Shown: positions 21,942-29,383 of the stretch, piece after piece | Position numbering within the stretch: position 1 is the first letter of the stretch | Layout: each line of letters opens with the position of its first letter | Assembly (NCBI GenBank): GCA_900553985.1 | Contig: USFW01000021.1 | Coordinates: 1-29,383 of the forward strand | DNA from: an uncultured Clostridium sp. | Lineage (GTDB): Bacteria > Bacillota > Clostridia > TANB77 > CAG-508 | Reading direction: 5' to 3' | DNA: 29,383 nt | The notes under the pieces: model-generated | What the model saw: the letters and a program-made list of their open reading frames with translations, nothing else | Databases searched by the model: none | Told to the model about the DNA's origin: nothing | Program-made: the position numbers and the translations under genes

Positions 21942-22592
21942 GTTTTTTTCTATTATATTTACAATTTTTTGTACTACTTCTTCAATATCTAAATTAGTTG
22001 TATCCAAATATATAGCATCATCTGCTTTTTTCAATGGAGCAATCTCTCTTGTTGAATCTCTCTTATCTCTATCTTTTATCCCTTGTAAAACTTCTTGATA
22101 AGAAGATTCAATTCCTTTTTCCTGATTTTGTAAAACCCTTCTTTTTGCTCTTTCCTCAGCTGTTGCATCTAAATAAATTTTTACATTTGCATTTGGAAAT
22201 ACAACTGTTCCAATGTCTCTTCCTTCCATAATAACATCTTTACCTTCTGCAATTTTCCTTTGTACATCTAATAATTTATTTCTAACAATTTGTAAAGTAG
22301 ATACTGGCGAAACGAAATCATTTACATCATTTTCCCTAATTCTATTAGTTACTTCTTCTCCATTTAAAATTATTTTTCCACTTGGATACATTTCAATTTG
22401 TATATTCTTTAACATATCGCATATTTTTTGTTCTTCTTCTATCTTTATATTTTTTTGTATCATATTTAATGCAACACATCTAAAGGTCGCCCCTGTATCA
22501 ATATTTACTAGTCCTAGCTTTTCTCCTACTATTTTTGTTATTGTTCCTTTTCCACTTCCTGCTGGTCCATCAATAGCTACTATAAATGACAT
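21930..22592 (-). CDS. cmk: Cytidylate kinase
   Basis: Phosphorylates CMP and dCMP. The P-loop GPAGSGKGT is at residues 9-17. NIDTGATFRCVALN is the nucleotide-monophosphate site, MEGRDIGTVVFPNA the central motif, and RAKRR the lid region with RDKRDSTREIAPLKKADDAIYLDTT near the end. Length of 220 aa is normal. The ATG directly follows the stop codon of the upstream P-loop/Asp23 gene (TAGATG) with GGAGGAAAA as the ribosome binding site, so the two are coupled. The last three codons (Val-Thr-Ile) and the stop codon lie inside the right end of the hairpin repeat at 21665-21941, so the original C-terminus was probably replaced. Confidence 0.95.
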   Translation of the reverse strand: MSFIVAIDGPAGSGKGTITKIVGEKLGLVNIDTGATFRCVALNMIQKNIKIEEEQKICDMLKNIQIEMYPSGKIILNGEEVTNRIRENDVNDFVSPVSTLQIVRNKLLDVQRKIAEGKDVIMEGRDIGTVVFPNANVKIYLDATAEERAKRRVLQNQEKGIESSYQEVLQGIKDRDKRDSTREIAPLKKADDAIYLDTTNLDIEEVVQKIVNIIEKNVTI

Positions 22593-23453
22593 CTATTTTT
22601 CCTCCTCTTGTGGTACATAAATATTTTTTGCAACTACTTCTAAGTTAACAACATTCATGGCTGTAAGTTTTTCTATTTCTTTTCTTGCCTTTTTCTTAAA
22701 TTCTTTTATTCCATCTACAACATTATAACCATACATTATTGTAACTTCCATATAAAGTTTTGCACCTTCTCCATAATTTTCAACTCTTGTTTTTAATATT
22801 TTATATATTGCTGGTGTTTGTACTGCTAAATACTCTAAAATCTGTCTAAATACAGTATCTGAAATTGTAAAATTTCCTAAGTAACTAAAAGTTGGTCTTA
22901 TTATAGATTTTTCAGATACATATGGTTTTTCACCTTTTCCTTTTGATTTAAAAATTTGTAATGGGTCTAACAAATAACCTGAAAAATCCTTTTTTATTTC
23001 AAAAGTCGGAACAGGTATTACATGTTTTCCTTCTGTTACTCTTATTCTTCTTGCTGTTTCCATTTCTTGCTCTGTTGCTACATCTGTTATATATATTGTT
23101 TCAGAAATTTCTGGTAATTCTAAATTTGCTGCAATCTTTTTTACCATTCCATCTGATGTTCCTAAAATTAATATGCTTTGAGGCCTATATTTTCTTAATG
23201 CTTTTATTATATTATCTCTTTCTTCTTTTTCATAAAATAATGCATGTTTTACTGTCCCTACTTTCGTAGGAGCTTTTTTGGCTGACTCACCTGCAATTAC
23301 TTTGTTGTCCATTATTAATAATCCATCATCTATAATAAATTTTATATCTTTTTCACTTGCTACCATTTGTGCTCTGTAACTTTTTCCTGTTCCAGATGGC
23401 CCTACAAATGCATATACTTTTATTTTGCTATTAAATATTTCATCTAAAATCAT
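22593..23453 (-). CDS. P-loop ATPase fused to an Asp23/Gls24-like domain
   Basis: The N-terminal half is a P-loop NTPase: VGPSGTGKS (Walker A, residues 18-25) and a short acidic strand ILILGTSDGM (about 92-101) as a possible Walker B-like region. A middle segment carries HVIPVPTFEIKKDFSGYLLDPLQIF. From about residue 188 the protein resembles the Asp23/Gls24 (DUF322) fold: GNFTISDTVFRQILEYLAVQTP, then EVTIMYGYNVVDGIKEFKKKARKEIEKLTAMNVVNLEVVAKNIYV. No function is established that I can name. Asp23-type proteins relate to envelope and alkaline stress in Firmicutes. It is the first gene of a coupled pair with cmk, and its stop codon abuts the cmk start. The ribosome binding site is weak (AAGAAGAA). 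Confidence 0.7.
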   Translation of the reverse strand: MILDEIFNSKIKVYAFVGPSGTGKSYRAQMVASEKDIKFIIDDGLLIMDNKVIAGESAKKAPTKVGTVKHALFYEKEERDNIIKALRKYRPQSILILGTSDGMVKKIAANLELPEISETIYITDVATEQEMETARRIRVTEGKHVIPVPTFEIKKDFSGYLLDPLQIFKSKGKGEKPYVSEKSIIRPTFSYLGNFTISDTVFRQILEYLAVQTPAIYKILKTRVENYGEGAKLYMEVTIMYGYNVVDGIKEFKKKARKEIEKLTAMNVVNLEVVAKNIYVPQEEEK

Positions 23454-23616
23454 TTCTTCTTATATGATATATTTTCTTAATATCATATTCTCCTTTCACA
23501 TTTACTATTTGGCTTTTATTAAGTATAAAAATTAAATTTATTTTCAATTTGGTTACAAAGCCCCCAAAATTTTATTGTATTTCTTATTCAAGCCAAAGCC
23601 TCTTAACCTTTTCTTA

Positions 23617-24750
23617 TTATTCAAAATCTGTTTCACTTAAATTTGGATAAGCAAATTCTTTTCCACCTTCTGTGAATTGTCCACTTGTTATATGGTCTTG
23701 GTCCATTGTTTCTTTTCCTTTTAGAAAATATCTATATTTTGATTTTTTATTTAAAATTCCTCCACCTATTATAATAGGGTCATCCCATGTTGTATCTACT
23801 GCATACCATGAATTATTTAATTTCACATAATTCCATGCATGATTTTCAGTATTTCCTTCACCATTTGTTGCTGTTCCTATAACTAATATACATGGTATAT
23901 TTAATTCATCTAAAATATATTTATATGCTCTAGCATAGCCTTCGCATACACATTCTTTGTTTACTAATGCTCCATATATATTATATATATTAGGTTTAGA
24001 AATTGAACTGTCATATGAAATATTATCAACTAAGTAATCATGTACCATTTTCATATCTTCATAAACATTTCCTGTTCTATTTGATATTATTTGATTTTTT
24101 ATATTTTCTATCTCTACTATTGCATTATCTACCTGTTCTTTAGAATTAAATTCATCTATTAGGTAATTAGTTTCATTTCCATTATTTATAAATACATTAT
24201 ATGTTACATTTTTCCCTCTTGTTGTTGTTTCTATATTCAAATACATTTTTTTAGGATTTAAGTAAAATACATCTGGATTATCATATGTATATGCTTCTAT
24301 TGCAGATTGATAAAATTTTCCCAGCTCTTCTTGGCCATTTTCTTGCTTTAATATATCTGAAAATAAAGTTCCAAGTTCTATTTTGTATGTTCCTGTTTTC
24401 ATATTTTCTTTATTTTGTGTAAAAGCTTTATATATTGTTTTTGACGGTTCTCCTAATTGGTTATAAAAATATTTATTTACTTTTACATTATCATAATTTA
24501 CATTTTTGATATTTGTATCTTCTATTTTACTTATAGGATTTTCTACTATTTCTGGTGTTTTTATATCCTCTTCTACTGTATTATTTTGTATTTTGTCATT
24601 TTTATTAACAGGATTTTCTACAAATGCTAATTCTTCATTTTCATCAGGTTTTATATATTCTTGTAAGAAAATTAATCCTAATACCAAACTTGTTGCAATT
24701 ATTCCTATAACTATTAAAAATATTATTATTGATGTTATTTTATCTCTCAC
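23617..24750 (-). CDS. Membrane-anchored transglutaminase-like (cysteine protease fold) protein
   Basis: The N-terminal helix (residues 5-30, ITSIIIFLIVIGIIATSLVLGLIFL) anchors the protein, with the rest predicted outside the cell. Residues 31-95 are an acidic, Asn/Pro-rich linker containing a short repeated ENPVNK/ENPISK motif. The C-terminal domain has an intact transglutaminase-like triad: Cys269 in KECVCEGYARAYKYIL, His304 in NHAWNYVKL and Asp319 in WYAVDTTWDDP. Such secreted bacterial members are thought to act on peptide or wall substrates; the substrate here is unknown. The start is a GTG at 24750 with AAAGGA 11 nt upstream, and no ATG alternative fits. It is divergent from the ger operon. 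A TATAAT-like box on the minus strand (24823-24818) with extended TG is a plausible promoter. Confidence 0.82.
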   Translation of the reverse strand: MRDKITSIIIFLIVIGIIATSLVLGLIFLQEYIKPDENEELAFVENPVNKNDKIQNNTVEEDIKTPEIVENPISKIEDTNIKNVNYDNVKVNKYFYNQLGEPSKTIYKAFTQNKENMKTGTYKIELGTLFSDILKQENGQEELGKFYQSAIEAYTYDNPDVFYLNPKKMYLNIETTTRGKNVTYNVFINNGNETNYLIDEFNSKEQVDNAIVEIENIKNQIISNRTGNVYEDMKMVHDYLVDNISYDSSISKPNIYNIYGALVNKECVCEGYARAYKYILDELNIPCILVIGTATNGEGNTENHAWNYVKLNNSWYAVDTTWDDPIIIGGGILNKKSKYRYFLKGKETMDQDHITSGQFTEGGKEFAYPNLSETDFE

Positions 24751-24885
24751 TTTGACTTCAATCCTTTCTTAAATCAAAAAATTTTTCAATTTAATTAAAT
24801 TTGTCAATATCGTAATAATTATAACATTTTTTAATTCTAAAAACCAGTATAATTTTTAAAAATTTACTAATAATATTTAAAAACA

Positions 24886-25050
24886 GCTTACAATTCACAG
24901 TTTAATAATAAATTATTTTTATGCTGCGTAAGCGATCAAACGAACGATAGTGAGTGCGATTGGAGCAATCTACTTTTAATCATTTTAGTTTGTAGATTGC
25001 GACACACAAAGCATGAAAAATAATTTATTATTAAACTGTGAATTGTAAGC
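24886..25050. repeat. 165-nt near-perfect long hairpin ahead of gerA
   Basis: Arms run from GCTTACAATTCACAGTTTAA (start of 24886-24925) to TTAAACTGTGAATTGTAAGC (end of 25010-25050). They pair over 35 bp without mismatch, then 5 bp after one bulged base. The inner GC-richer part contains GCAATCTAC (24965-24973) and GTAGATTGC (24992-25000). No ORF is present. It fills half of the 330-nt gap between the transglutaminase-like gene and gerA and ends 30 nt before the gerA start. The design (long AT-rich stem, GC-richer tip) parallels the 21665-21941 repeat, but the sequence is different. Confidence 0.85.
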
Positions 25051-25080
25051 AACAGATATTTATTAAAATTGGAGCTTATT

Positions 25081-26782
25081 ATGACTTTTAAAAATTTATT
25101 TGATACTTTGTTTTCTTATAAACCAAGTAATGATTCAAATCATAAATTTAACTTAATAGAAGATGCTCATATACGAAATTATCCTAATAGTGATATTGGA
25201 AAAAAAGATACTGATACTAAAAAAATTTTTACAAGTCTAGATGTAAATTTAGAATATGTGAAAACCAAGTATAATTTATTAATAAATTCAGATATTGTTT
25301 TAAGGCAATTTACTTTAAATGCCAGAGGAAAACAGTATAATGCTTTTCTTCTTTATATTGATGGTATGATTAATAGTGAATTAATGGATAATTTTGTTTT
25401 AAAACCTTTAATGATGAGAAATCGTAATAATTTATACGATGGTGGTCAAAATAAAGTAGTTTCTCAAGCAATTGCTAATAATATTACTGTGAGAAAAGTC
25501 AAAAAATTTGATTTGCCTTCATATATAATAAATTGTTTGATGCCTCAAAACACTGTAAAACAAGCAAAAACCTTTGAACAAGCTTTTACTGGCATCAATT
25601 CTCGGAAACTGTGCACTTTTTATAGATACTTTAGATTTAGCCTTTGATATTGAAGTCAAAGGTTATGCATATAGAAATCCTGAAAAACCTAATAACGAAA
25701 TTGTAGTAAAAGGTTCTCATGTTTCTTTTGTAGAAAATCTAAGAACAAATACTTCTTTACTTAGAAGATTTATTAATAACGAAAATTTGATTATTGAAAA
25801 TATAGAAATTGGAAATATAACTAAAACTAAATGTGGCTTATGTTATATTGGAGATTTAGCAAATGATGACCTAATTGCTGAAGTAAAATATAGAATGAAT
25901 AATTTATCAGTAGATTCTTTACTTTCAGCTGGCCAGTTAGAACAATTAATTAGTGAAACAAATAGATTAGATGTTCCTCAAGTTTTATCTACTGAAAGAC
26001 CTGATAAAGCTTCTAGTTACTTATTAGATGGTAAAATTGTAATCTTAGTAGATGGAGCACCATATTCAATAGTTATTCCTGCTATTCTTACTGATTTTTT
26101 AAGTTCTCCTGATGATAAAAACCAAAAAGCTATTTTTTCTAATTTCTCTAAGTTAATTAGATTATTTGCTGCTTTTATAACTTTACTATTACCTGGATTA
26201 TATATGGCTATTACTAGTTTCCATCAAGAAATATTGCCTACTGAATTACTATATTCTATTCTTGCTTCACGAGAAAATGTACCTTTTCCTATAATTTTAG
26301 AGTTACTACTATTAGAATTATCTTTTGAGTTAATAAGAGAAGCCGGCCTTAGAGTTCCTGCGCCTATTGGTCCTACAATAGGAATTGTTGGTGCTATCGT
26401 TATGGGACAAGCTGCTGTAAGTGCTGGAATTGTTAGTCCTATTTTAATTATAGTTGTTGCAATTACTGCCACTGCTTCTTTTGCTATTCCTGATTATTCT
26501 TTTAGTTTCCATTTACGAGTATATAGATTTGTTTTTATTTTTTTAGGTTACCTTTGTGGATTTTTAGGTATATCTTTAGGTTTATTTGTTTATTTATCTA
26601 TGATAGTAAATACTACTTCTTTTGGTGTTCCTTACACTATTGGACTTTCTCCTTTTGAAAAAATCAAAGGTTCTAAGTATTATTTACCTCCTATTGGAAA
26701 AAGAGAATTTCGTTCTAGTTTTTTAAATCCAAAAAAAGAACAAAAACAAGATAATATTTCTTTAAAATGGAAAAAGTATTAG
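25081..26782 (+). pseudogene. gerAA: gerA-family germinant receptor subunit A, broken by a +1 frameshift
   Basis: Spore inner-membrane germinant receptor A subunit. The N-terminal soluble domain reads to ...TFEQAFTGINS, then the frame shifts. The next frame resumes with GNCALFIDTLDLAFDIEVKGYAYR, PNNEIVVKGSHVSFVENLRTNTSLLRR and later YLLDGKIVILVDGAPYSIVIP, followed by the membrane part with VPFPIILELLLLELSFELIREAGLR and the IGPTIGIVGAIVMGQAAV motif. One extra base (near C25603, in TCTCGG) explains the break, because homologs run GIN-x-GNC in frame. Together the parts would give about 566 aa. The true start is the ATG at 25081 with GGAG upstream; the TTG at 25069 precedes the ribosome binding site. 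A sequencing or assembly error is possible. It is followed by gerB and gerC. Confidence 0.88.
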
Positions 26783-26800
26783 AAAGGAGTTGAATTAATT

Positions 26801-27904
26801 ATGGACAATTCTAAAATTGGTACTGCTGAAGCAATTAGTATAGTTTTAGGAGTATTTGTAGCACATACGCTTGTTTCTTTACCTAGAAGTATGTTAGAAG
26901 CTACAAATTCTGCTACAATTATAAATATCATTTATGTTGGGATAATTGCTATAACTCTCTCTATTCTTATTTATAAATTAATTAAAAATTTTCCTGGTAG
27001 TGATTTAGTAGATATTTCAGAATACTTAGGAGGAAAAGCTTTTAAGAAAATTGTAGGTATTGTTTTTATAACTTATTTTATTAGTAGTACTGCTATTATT
27101 ATTAGAAATTTTTGTGAATGTTTAAAAATTGTATACTATCCAATGACTAGTTTAATATTTATAATCCTTGCCTTTATAGTTGCTATTTGTATCGTATTAA
27201 AATATAATTTTTCAACCATCTCAAAAGTAAATCTTTTAATTATTCCTTTAGTAGCATTTAGTATTATCTTCTTATTTATAGCTAATATGCAAAACTTTTC
27301 TTTGTATAATATTTTTCCTATAATGGGAAATAGCTTATTTAATACTTTTATAACTGGCCTCGGGAATTTAGGAGCTTTTGGTGGAATAGGTCTACTTTAT
27401 TTTCTTCCTCCTTACTTGAAAGAACCTGCAAAAATGAAAAAAGTTTTCATTACTTCAATAGTATTAGGAACAATTTATATTCTTATCTCTGTATCTATTA
27501 TACTATTTCTATTGATTTTTTTAATGTATTCTAATGAAATTATGCCATTATATTCTGCTGCTCGATATGTTGAATTTGGTACTTTCTTTCAGAGGTTAGA
27601 ATCTGCATTTTTATTAATTTGGATTTTTCAAATGGCTTGTTATCTAACCATTTGTTCTAAATTTTCTATTGCAATATTTAAAAAAATCACTAATGTAAAA
27701 GATGATACTCCTTTAATTTTAGTTTTTGGAATATTAATTTTCTCAATTAGCTTATTACCTTCTAATTATGCAGTTTCTAAGTTTATTGAGGATTATGTGT
27801 ATAAATATATGGTTTTAGGAATTGTTTTAGTATTTTCTATTATAATTTTAATTTTAGCTAATATAAAGAAAAGAAAAAAGGTAGGTAACAAAGATGAATC
27901 ATAA
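26801..27904 (+). CDS. gerAB: Germinant receptor subunit B (GerAB/APC superfamily)
   Basis: Integral membrane subunit of the receptor, related to amino-acid permeases and thought to bind the germinant. About ten hydrophobic segments span its 367 residues. The N-terminus AISIVLGVFVAHTLVSLPR matches the start of the spore germination permease family, and GNLGAFGGIGLLYFLPPYLK is a typical mid-protein block. No break is seen. The ATG has GAAAGGAG. It starts 18 nt after the gerA stop codon and overlaps the gerC start by 11 nt, so the three are one operon. Confidence 0.9.
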   Translation: MDNSKIGTAEAISIVLGVFVAHTLVSLPRSMLEATNSATIINIIYVGIIAITLSILIYKLIKNFPGSDLVDISEYLGGKAFKKIVGIVFITYFISSTAIIIRNFCECLKIVYYPMTSLIFIILAFIVAICIVLKYNFSTISKVNLLIIPLVAFSIIFLFIANMQNFSLYNIFPIMGNSLFNTFITGLGNLGAFGGIGLLYFLPPYLKEPAKMKKVFITSIVLGTIYILISVSIILFLLIFLMYSNEIMPLYSAARYVEFGTFFQRLESAFLLIWIFQMACYLTICSKFSIAIFKKITNVKDDTPLILVFGILIFSISLLPSNYAVSKFIEDYVYKYMVLGIVLVFSIIILILANIKKRKKVGNKDES

Positions 27905-29114
27905 AATATTAAAAAAAATATTTATTATTATTTTAATCCTTTTGTTTCTTTTAGCCTTTTCTAGTTCTTATTCTGCTCTTAATATTAACAATTTAGCTAT
28001 TGTTGTTGCAATGGGAATTGATGTTGCAGATAATAATAATTTGAAATTAACTTTTCAATTTACAAATGCTTCTTCTATTTCAGAATCTGGTTCTTCTGAA
28101 AAATCTCCATCAATAATCTATACTGTTGAAGCTTCTTCCATCAGTTCTGGAATAAATCTTATAAATTCACATATAGGAAAAGAATTATCTTTATCACATT
28201 GTAAACTTATTGCATTTTCAGAAGAACTAGCTTCTAAGGGAATTTCAAAAGAAATTTATACTTTAGTAAATGATACTCAAGTTCGCCCATCTACTAATAT
28301 TATTATTACAAAATGTACTGCTAAATACTATCTAGAAAGCTCTAAACCTTTATTTGAAAGCTTACTTACAAAATATTACGAGGTATTTTCAGATTCTAGT
28401 AAGTACACTGGTTTTTCTTCTAGTATAACTATTGGTGAATTCTTTAATAAAATGCTTTGTACCTCTTGTCAACCTTCTGCTATTTTAGGAGGAGTGGAAG
28501 ACGGTTCTCAGAAAACACCAACTAGCAATATTAACTCTGAAAATATAATTTCAAATTCATCTCCTGTTTCTGGCGATTCAAAAGCTGAAAATATTGGACT
28601 TGCTGTATTTAAAGACGATGTTTTAGTTGGTGAACTAAACTCAATAGAAACTTTATGTTCTCTAATAATTGGAAATAAAGTATCTGGATTTTTAGTATCT
28701 GTTCCTAATCCTAGTAAATCAAATTCTTACTTGGATATTTATATTACCCCTTTAAATGAAACTAAATTTAAAGTTGATATTATAAATGGAACACCCTACA
28801 TTTCTGTAAAATGTCGTTTTACTGGTAGAATTTACTCTATGGAAGAAAACTCCAAATATTTAGATGATAAATTATTAAAAGAAATATCTGATTCTTGTAA
28901 TAGTTATATAAAATCTGTTATGACTGATTATTTGTATAAAACTTCTAAATATTTAAAATCTGATATTAATTCTTTTGGTAAAGCTGCTCAAAGTAAATTT
29001 CTTACTACTAAAGATTTTAATAATTATAATTGGAATGAAAAATATAAGGATTCATTTTTTGATGTAGAAATTGATTCTTCTATTCGTTCTTCTTTCTTAA
29101 TAACTGAAAGTTAA
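27894..29114 (+). CDS. gerAC: Germinant receptor subunit C (GerAC family) lacking the lipobox cysteine
   Basis: The third receptor subunit, normally a lipoprotein on the outer face of the spore inner membrane. The N-terminal hydrophobic signal (residues 7-22) is followed by SSSYSALNINNLAIVVAMGID, which aligns with the family's GCWDxxEINxLAIVxxxGID except that the lipid-bearing Cys is Ser25 (codon TCT, one base from TGT) and Trp is Tyr26. The rest is family-like: the N-terminal domain with SISSGINLINSHIGKELSLSHCKLIAFSEELA, then GLAVFKDDVLVGELNSIETL and the C-terminal mixed domain. Length of 406 aa is normal and the frame is intact. It may stay in the membrane by an uncleaved signal. Ribosome binding site AAAGGTAGG lies inside the end of gerB. 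Confidence 0.88.
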   Translation: MNHKILKKIFIIILILLFLLAFSSSYSALNINNLAIVVAMGIDVADNNNLKLTFQFTNASSISESGSSEKSPSIIYTVEASSISSGINLINSHIGKELSLSHCKLIAFSEELASKGISKEIYTLVNDTQVRPSTNIIITKCTAKYYLESSKPLFESLLTKYYEVFSDSSKYTGFSSSITIGEFFNKMLCTSCQPSAILGGVEDGSQKTPTSNINSENIISNSSPVSGDSKAENIGLAVFKDDVLVGELNSIETLCSLIIGNKVSGFLVSVPNPSKSNSYLDIYITPLNETKFKVDIINGTPYISVKCRFTGRIYSMEENSKYLDDKLLKEISDSCNSYIKSVMTDYLYKTSKYLKSDINSFGKAAQSKFLTTKDFNNYNWNEKYKDSFFDVEIDSSIRSSFLITES

Positions 29115-29129
29115 ATTGGGTGAGGTTTT

Positions 29130-29309
29130 ATGGTTAATTTTATAGAATTTATGTTTTTTATACTTTTTTATTTATATGTTTTGATACAAGCTATTTGTTA
29201 TGGATATTATGAAATTAAAACTAATAATAATAAATTTGGCGGAATTTTTACAATTGTTTTCTCTTTCTTTACAATTATTTTAGGAATTTTTGCTGTTATT
29301 TCTGCTTAA
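29130..29309 (+). CDS. Short two-helix membrane protein at the end of the ger operon
   Basis: A 59-codon ORF with ATG 4 nt after GGGTGAGG and 15 nt after the gerC stop codon. Two hydrophobic stretches are separated by a polar turn (YYEIKTNNNKFGG): about residues 4-25 (FMFFILFYLYVLIQAI) and 40-58 (FTIVFSFFTIILGIFAVI). Position and spacing suggest it belongs to the ger transcript. Other ger operons sometimes carry extra small membrane-protein genes, but I cannot identify this one. Confidence 0.6.
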   Translation: MVNFIEFMFFILFYLYVLIQAICYGYYEIKTNNNKFGGIFTIVFSFFTIILGIFAVISA

Positions 29310-29320
29310 AATGATTTCAA

Positions 29321-29383
29321 GGTCAGAGAGAAGGTGATTTGGGGTTCGGAGAGAAGGTGATTTTGGGGTCGGAGACAAAAATC
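29321..29383 (+). repeat. Tandem repeat units at the window's right edge
   Basis: Three degenerate units of about 22-24 bp lie in tandem: GGTCAGAGAGAAGGTGATTT.. (29321), GGTTCGGAGAGAAGGTGATT.. (29343) and a partial GGTCGGAGACAAAAATC (29367). The last 27 bases are the exact reverse complement of 14364-14390. The array continues beyond the window. Confidence 0.75.

Noticed and set aside
24810..24886. Sigma-G promoter for the ger operon.
   Set aside because: No pair of -35 and -10 boxes with acceptable spacing could be found by eye in the AT-rich stretch.
25574..26782. Independent gene starting at 25574.
   Set aside because: Its first residues are out-of-frame readings of the upstream gerA part; it is the second half of the frameshifted gerA gene.

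Overview
The window is very AT-rich chromosomal DNA from a low-GC, Gram-positive, spore-forming bacterium. An uncultured or gut-type member of the Clostridia is the best guess. This rests on an intact sporulation sigma factor K, a SpoVD/PBP2-type transpeptidase with PASTA domains, a gerA-gerB-gerC germinant-receptor operon, strong GGAGG ribosome binding sites, AGA-dominated arginine codons and Firmicutes housekeeping neighbours (engB, gltX, cmk-plsC, typA, trmR, U32 peptidase). I cannot name a species from the sequence alone.

Layout. 1-2600 (+): the tail of a hairpin repeat, a DUF1653 gene, serS and engB. 2600-6830 (mostly -): a small two-helix membrane protein under a perfect inverted repeat, a DUF951 gene, gltX, a RelBE-type toxin-antitoxin pair with an operator inside its promoter, a small inverted-repeat element and a DUF368 (PopT-type) membrane protein. 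7039-10357 (+): sigK and a spoVD-like gene. 10567-14076 (-): two overlapping, divergent PD-(D/E)XK (Rpn-like) genes, a structured gene-free stretch, an orphan OmpR-type response regulator and a cysteine synthase. 14416-18728: a U32-family tRNA hydroxylation protein and the methyltransferase TrmR on the minus strand, with two divergent RelA/SpoT-fold genes between them on the plus strand. 18864-24750 (-): typA, plsC, cmk, a P-loop/Asp23 fusion gene and a membrane-anchored transglutaminase-like protein. 25081-29309 (+): a gerA gene broken by one frameshift, gerB, gerC and a short membrane-protein gene. The window ends in tandem repeats.

How it fits together. Sporulation and germination genes (sigK, the SpoVD-like PBP, gerABC) mark an endospore former, but the germination operon looks damaged: gerA is frameshifted, gerC has lost its lipobox cysteine, and a 165-nt near-perfect hairpin sits 30 nt before the gerA start. 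The U32 protein and TrmR probably act in sequence on wobble uridine 34 (hydroxylation, then methylation). They are usually adjacent and are here split by the RelA/SpoT-like pair.

The best candidates for something undescribed are: (1) the tandem RelA/SpoT-fold pair, one member with a large coiled-coil-like insertion; (2) the overlapping Rpn-like pair, whose members appear to have lost complementary halves of the catalytic motif and whose junction lies in the loop of a perfect Shine-Dalgarno-sequestering hairpin; and (3) a family of long hairpin repeats with GTTAC ends, one copy of which supplies the stop codon of cmk.
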